A stretch of DNA of 18,009 bases, from positions 1 through 18,009 of the forward strand of contig JAUVBI010000032.1 of the NCBI GenBank assembly GCA_030591305.1, in the 5' to 3' direction. The translations under genes were made by a program, and so were the position numbers. Source of the stretch: Pseudomonadota bacterium. GTDB lineage: Bacteria > Pseudomonadota > Gammaproteobacteria > Pseudomonadales > Halieaceae. Of this stretch, positions 14,557 through 18,009 are shown piece by piece (position 1 is the first letter of the stretch; every line of letters starts with the position of its first letter). A model generated the notes under the pieces. It had not been told where the DNA came from. It made no database searches and saw only the letters and a program-made list of their open reading frames with translations.

Positions 14557-15410
14557 TCAATAGAGCATACTGTACAGTTTACGCTGAAATTCTACCGCCA
14601 GAGGATCGCCCTTGCCCAGGCTGGCAATGGTGTCCAGCAAGGTCTTTTTAGTGGCTCCGCCGGCGTGCTCCTTATCTATAAGCAGAACGCCAATCAGATA
14701 TTCCATGGCCTCCTTGTAATGGCCGGAGCTGGTGTGCTGCACGGCCAGTTGACAACGCAGGTCCAGATTGTCCGGGTCGACCTGCAACTGCTGCTCCAGA
14801 GCCTCAACTTCAGGTGATTTGGCCGCCTCGCGCTTTATTTTCAGCTGTGCGAGCAACTGCTCATAGGCTGCATCGTGATCGGCCATGCGAATGTCTGCCA
14901 GAACCGTCTCGGCTTCATCCAGCCGTTTGGATTCAATGAGTGCGTGCACGTAGGTAATAGTAATTTCATGCAGCTTATTTGATTCGTTCCAGGCCTGGCG
15001 CAAGGGTGCCAGGGCAGTGGAAAAATCGCCTTGGTCCATAGCATCCCTGGCTTGCCCCAACAGGGCATCCCATGGCTTGGGAAGGTATTTGGACAATACC
15101 TCCCGCACCTGTTGTTCACTCTGGGCTCCGGTGAAACCGTCCACCGGCTGGCCATTCTGAATGACCATGACCGTTGGCAGACTGCGAACGCCAAACTGCT
15201 GGGTAATGCCCTGCTGCTCGTCAGCATTCACTTTTGCTAACAGGAAGGCGCCCTGATACTCATTGGCGATTTTTTCCAGCAAGGGCATAAGCACCTTGCA
15301 GGGCTCACACCAATCTGCCCAGAAATCGACCACTACCGGGCGTTTGTGCGACTCTTCAATAAGAAGCTGTGCAGCGTTTGTTTCATCGATATTGACGATA
15401 AAGTCGCTCA

Positions 15411-15411
<1 letters not shown>
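14557..15411 (-). CDS. cnoX: CnoX/YbbN-type thioredoxin-TPR co-chaperone
   Basis: A 284-residue fusion of an N-terminal thioredoxin domain (about 1-110) to a C-terminal TPR-like helical region (about 115-284), the layout and length of E. coli CnoX (YbbN). CnoX holds unfolding proteins under oxidative (HOCl) stress, protects their cysteines, and hands them to DnaK/DnaJ and GroEL. Here the redox site is an intact WCEPC (34-38) with the cis-proline Pro79 in SLPT. It may therefore be an active oxidoreductase, unlike E. coli YbbN, which lacks the CxxC pair. The ATG at 15411 shares one base with the dapB stop (TAATG) and has GGAG upstream. It is thus the last gene of a dnaK-dnaJ-dapB-cnoX series. 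The hairpin downstream suggests the message ends here. Identity as a CnoX family member is strong; function by analogy. Confidence 0.9.
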
Positions 15412-17362
<1,951 letters not shown>

Positions 17363-17403
17363 AGTCAGTTCTGGTGCTTTTATCCTTTGTTTCTGAAACG
17401 ACT

Positions 17404-17426
17404 ACGCGGGCACTTATGTCCCGCGT
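17404..17426 (-). other. Hairpin in dnaK-dnaJ intergenic region (distal)
   Basis: ACGCGGG (17404-17410) and CCCGCGT (17420-17426) form a perfect 7-base stem with a 9-base loop; two more pairs are possible inside with a bulged base. It lies 42 bases before the dnaJ start on the - strand. There is no T-run after it. Likely roles are RNA processing, stabilising the dnaK message, or partial attenuation of dnaJ. Confidence 0.45.
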
Positions 17427-17439
17427 TGTCAGAATGTGT

Positions 17440-17460
17440 GGGGCGACCCGGGGCCGCCCC
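17440..17460 (-). other. GC-rich hairpin just after dnaK (proximal)
   Basis: GGGGCG (17440-17445) and CGCCCC (17455-17460) pair across a 9-base GC-rich loop that can fold further. It begins 12 bases after the dnaK stop on the - strand. The sequence after it is CACACATTC, without a T-run, so complete termination is unlikely. With the second hairpin it may create the usual excess of dnaK over dnaJ message. Confidence 0.45.
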
Positions 17461-17472
17461 TTGAAGAGACGC

Positions 17473-18009
17473 TTACTTCTCTTCGTCTTTTACTTCCTCA
17501 AACTCCGCATCGACAACGTCACCTTCTACAGGCTGTTCATCCTGCTGTGCATCTGCTGCGCCCGCAGCCTCTGCAGACGCTGCCTGGGCAGCATACATCT
17601 TCTCTGCTACCGGGCTTGTCGCTTCGGTCAACTTGGCAGCTGCCGCGTCAATGGCTTCCTTGTCATCACCTTTAAGCGCTTCCTCTGCTTCGGAGACAGC
17701 GGCCTCAATGGCTGCCTTCTCGTCGTCAGTGGCGTGCTCGCCCGCCTCTTCCAGAGTTTTCTTCGATGCGTGCATCAAACCCTCACAGGTATTGCGCGCA
17801 GCGACCAGCTCCTCGAACTTGGCATCGGCCTCAGCATTCGCTTCTGCGTCGGCAATCATACTCTCGATATCTTCATCGCTCAGGCCGCCGGAGGCTGTGA
17901 TGCGAATAGTCTGCTCTTTACCCGTCGCCTTGTCCTTGGCTGACACATGCAAAATACCATTGGCATCCAGGTCGAAGGTTACTTCAATCTGCGGCATGCC
18001 GCGCGGTGA
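17473..18009 (-). CDS. dnaK: Chaperone protein DnaK (Hsp70), C-terminal part
   Basis: The reading frame enters from the right edge and stops at 17473, giving 178 visible residues. It begins with [20 protein letters not shown], the conserved substrate-binding beta-domain of DnaK, continuing as [12 protein letters not shown]. The helical lid follows, rich in Ala and Glu. It ends in the standard DnaK tail [13 protein letters not shown]. The ATPase domain lies outside the window. An internal ATG at 17997 is not the start. The lid and tail look intact with no frameshift. dnaJ follows downstream, the classical arrangement for the Hsp70 system. Confidence 0.97.
   Translation of the reverse strand, partial: SPRGMPQIEVTFDLDANGILHVSAKDKATGKEQTIRITASGGLSDEDIESMIADAEANAEADAKFEELVAARNTCEGLMHASKKTLEEAGEHATDDEKAAIEAAVSEAEEALKGDDKEAIDAAAAKLTEATSPVAEKMYAAQAASAEAAGAADAQQDEQPVEGDVVDAEFEEVKDEEK

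Noticed and set aside
17440..17460. Intrinsic terminator of dnaK
   Set aside because: The stem is good but no T-run follows; dnaJ is almost always expressed with dnaK, so full termination is unlikely.

Overview
This 18 kb window looks like chromosomal DNA of a free-living, probably marine, gammaproteobacterium. The reasons are the dnaK-dnaJ-dapB gene order, an aceK of exactly the enterobacterial type, a TesB thioesterase, and several acyl-CoA enzymes of the sort common in the Cellvibrionales/Halieaceae/Spongiibacteraceae orbit. The genus cannot be named from the sequence alone. Coding density is very high. No RNA gene, insertion sequence, CRISPR array or attachment site was seen, and no gap exceeds about 160 bases.

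Left part (1-5343): a truncated unidentified gene ends at 252 on the + strand. It converges on an enoyl-CoA hydratase/isomerase family gene on the - strand (260-1018). A short divergent promoter region leads into a + strand run: 3-methyladenine glycosylase I (tag), an overlapping MATE efflux pump, a fused double TetR regulator and a TesB-type acyl-CoA thioesterase.

Middle part (5346-14400, all - strand, transcribed from high to low coordinates): an apparent catabolic operon starts with an alkylsulfatase-like metallo-beta-lactamase lipoprotein. Two acyl-CoA dehydrogenase subunits follow, then a luciferase-like (F420-type) oxidoreductase and a short-chain dehydrogenase. After a 44-base gap come aceK (isocitrate dehydrogenase kinase/phosphatase) and two translationally coupled histidine-phosphatase family genes. 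The two dehydrogenase subunits carry complementary halves of the flavin site, which suggests an obligate heteromeric enzyme. Together with the Rv3520c-like oxidoreductase, this resembles actinobacterial sterol side-chain gene sets.

Right part (14557-18009, - strand): the end of dnaK, then dnaJ, dapB and a thioredoxin-TPR protein of the CnoX/YbbN type that keeps a WCEPC redox motif. dnaJ, dapB and cnoX overlap at start and stop codons. A holdase/redox chaperone is therefore physically tied to the Hsp70 genes, with dapB between them. The dnaK-dnaJ gap holds two GC-rich hairpins.

The most promising points for follow-up are the split-site acyl-CoA dehydrogenase operon with its sulfatase-like lipoprotein, the tandem TetR, the aceK-phosphatase cluster and the CnoX-chaperone linkage. 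None of these can be proven from sequence alone.
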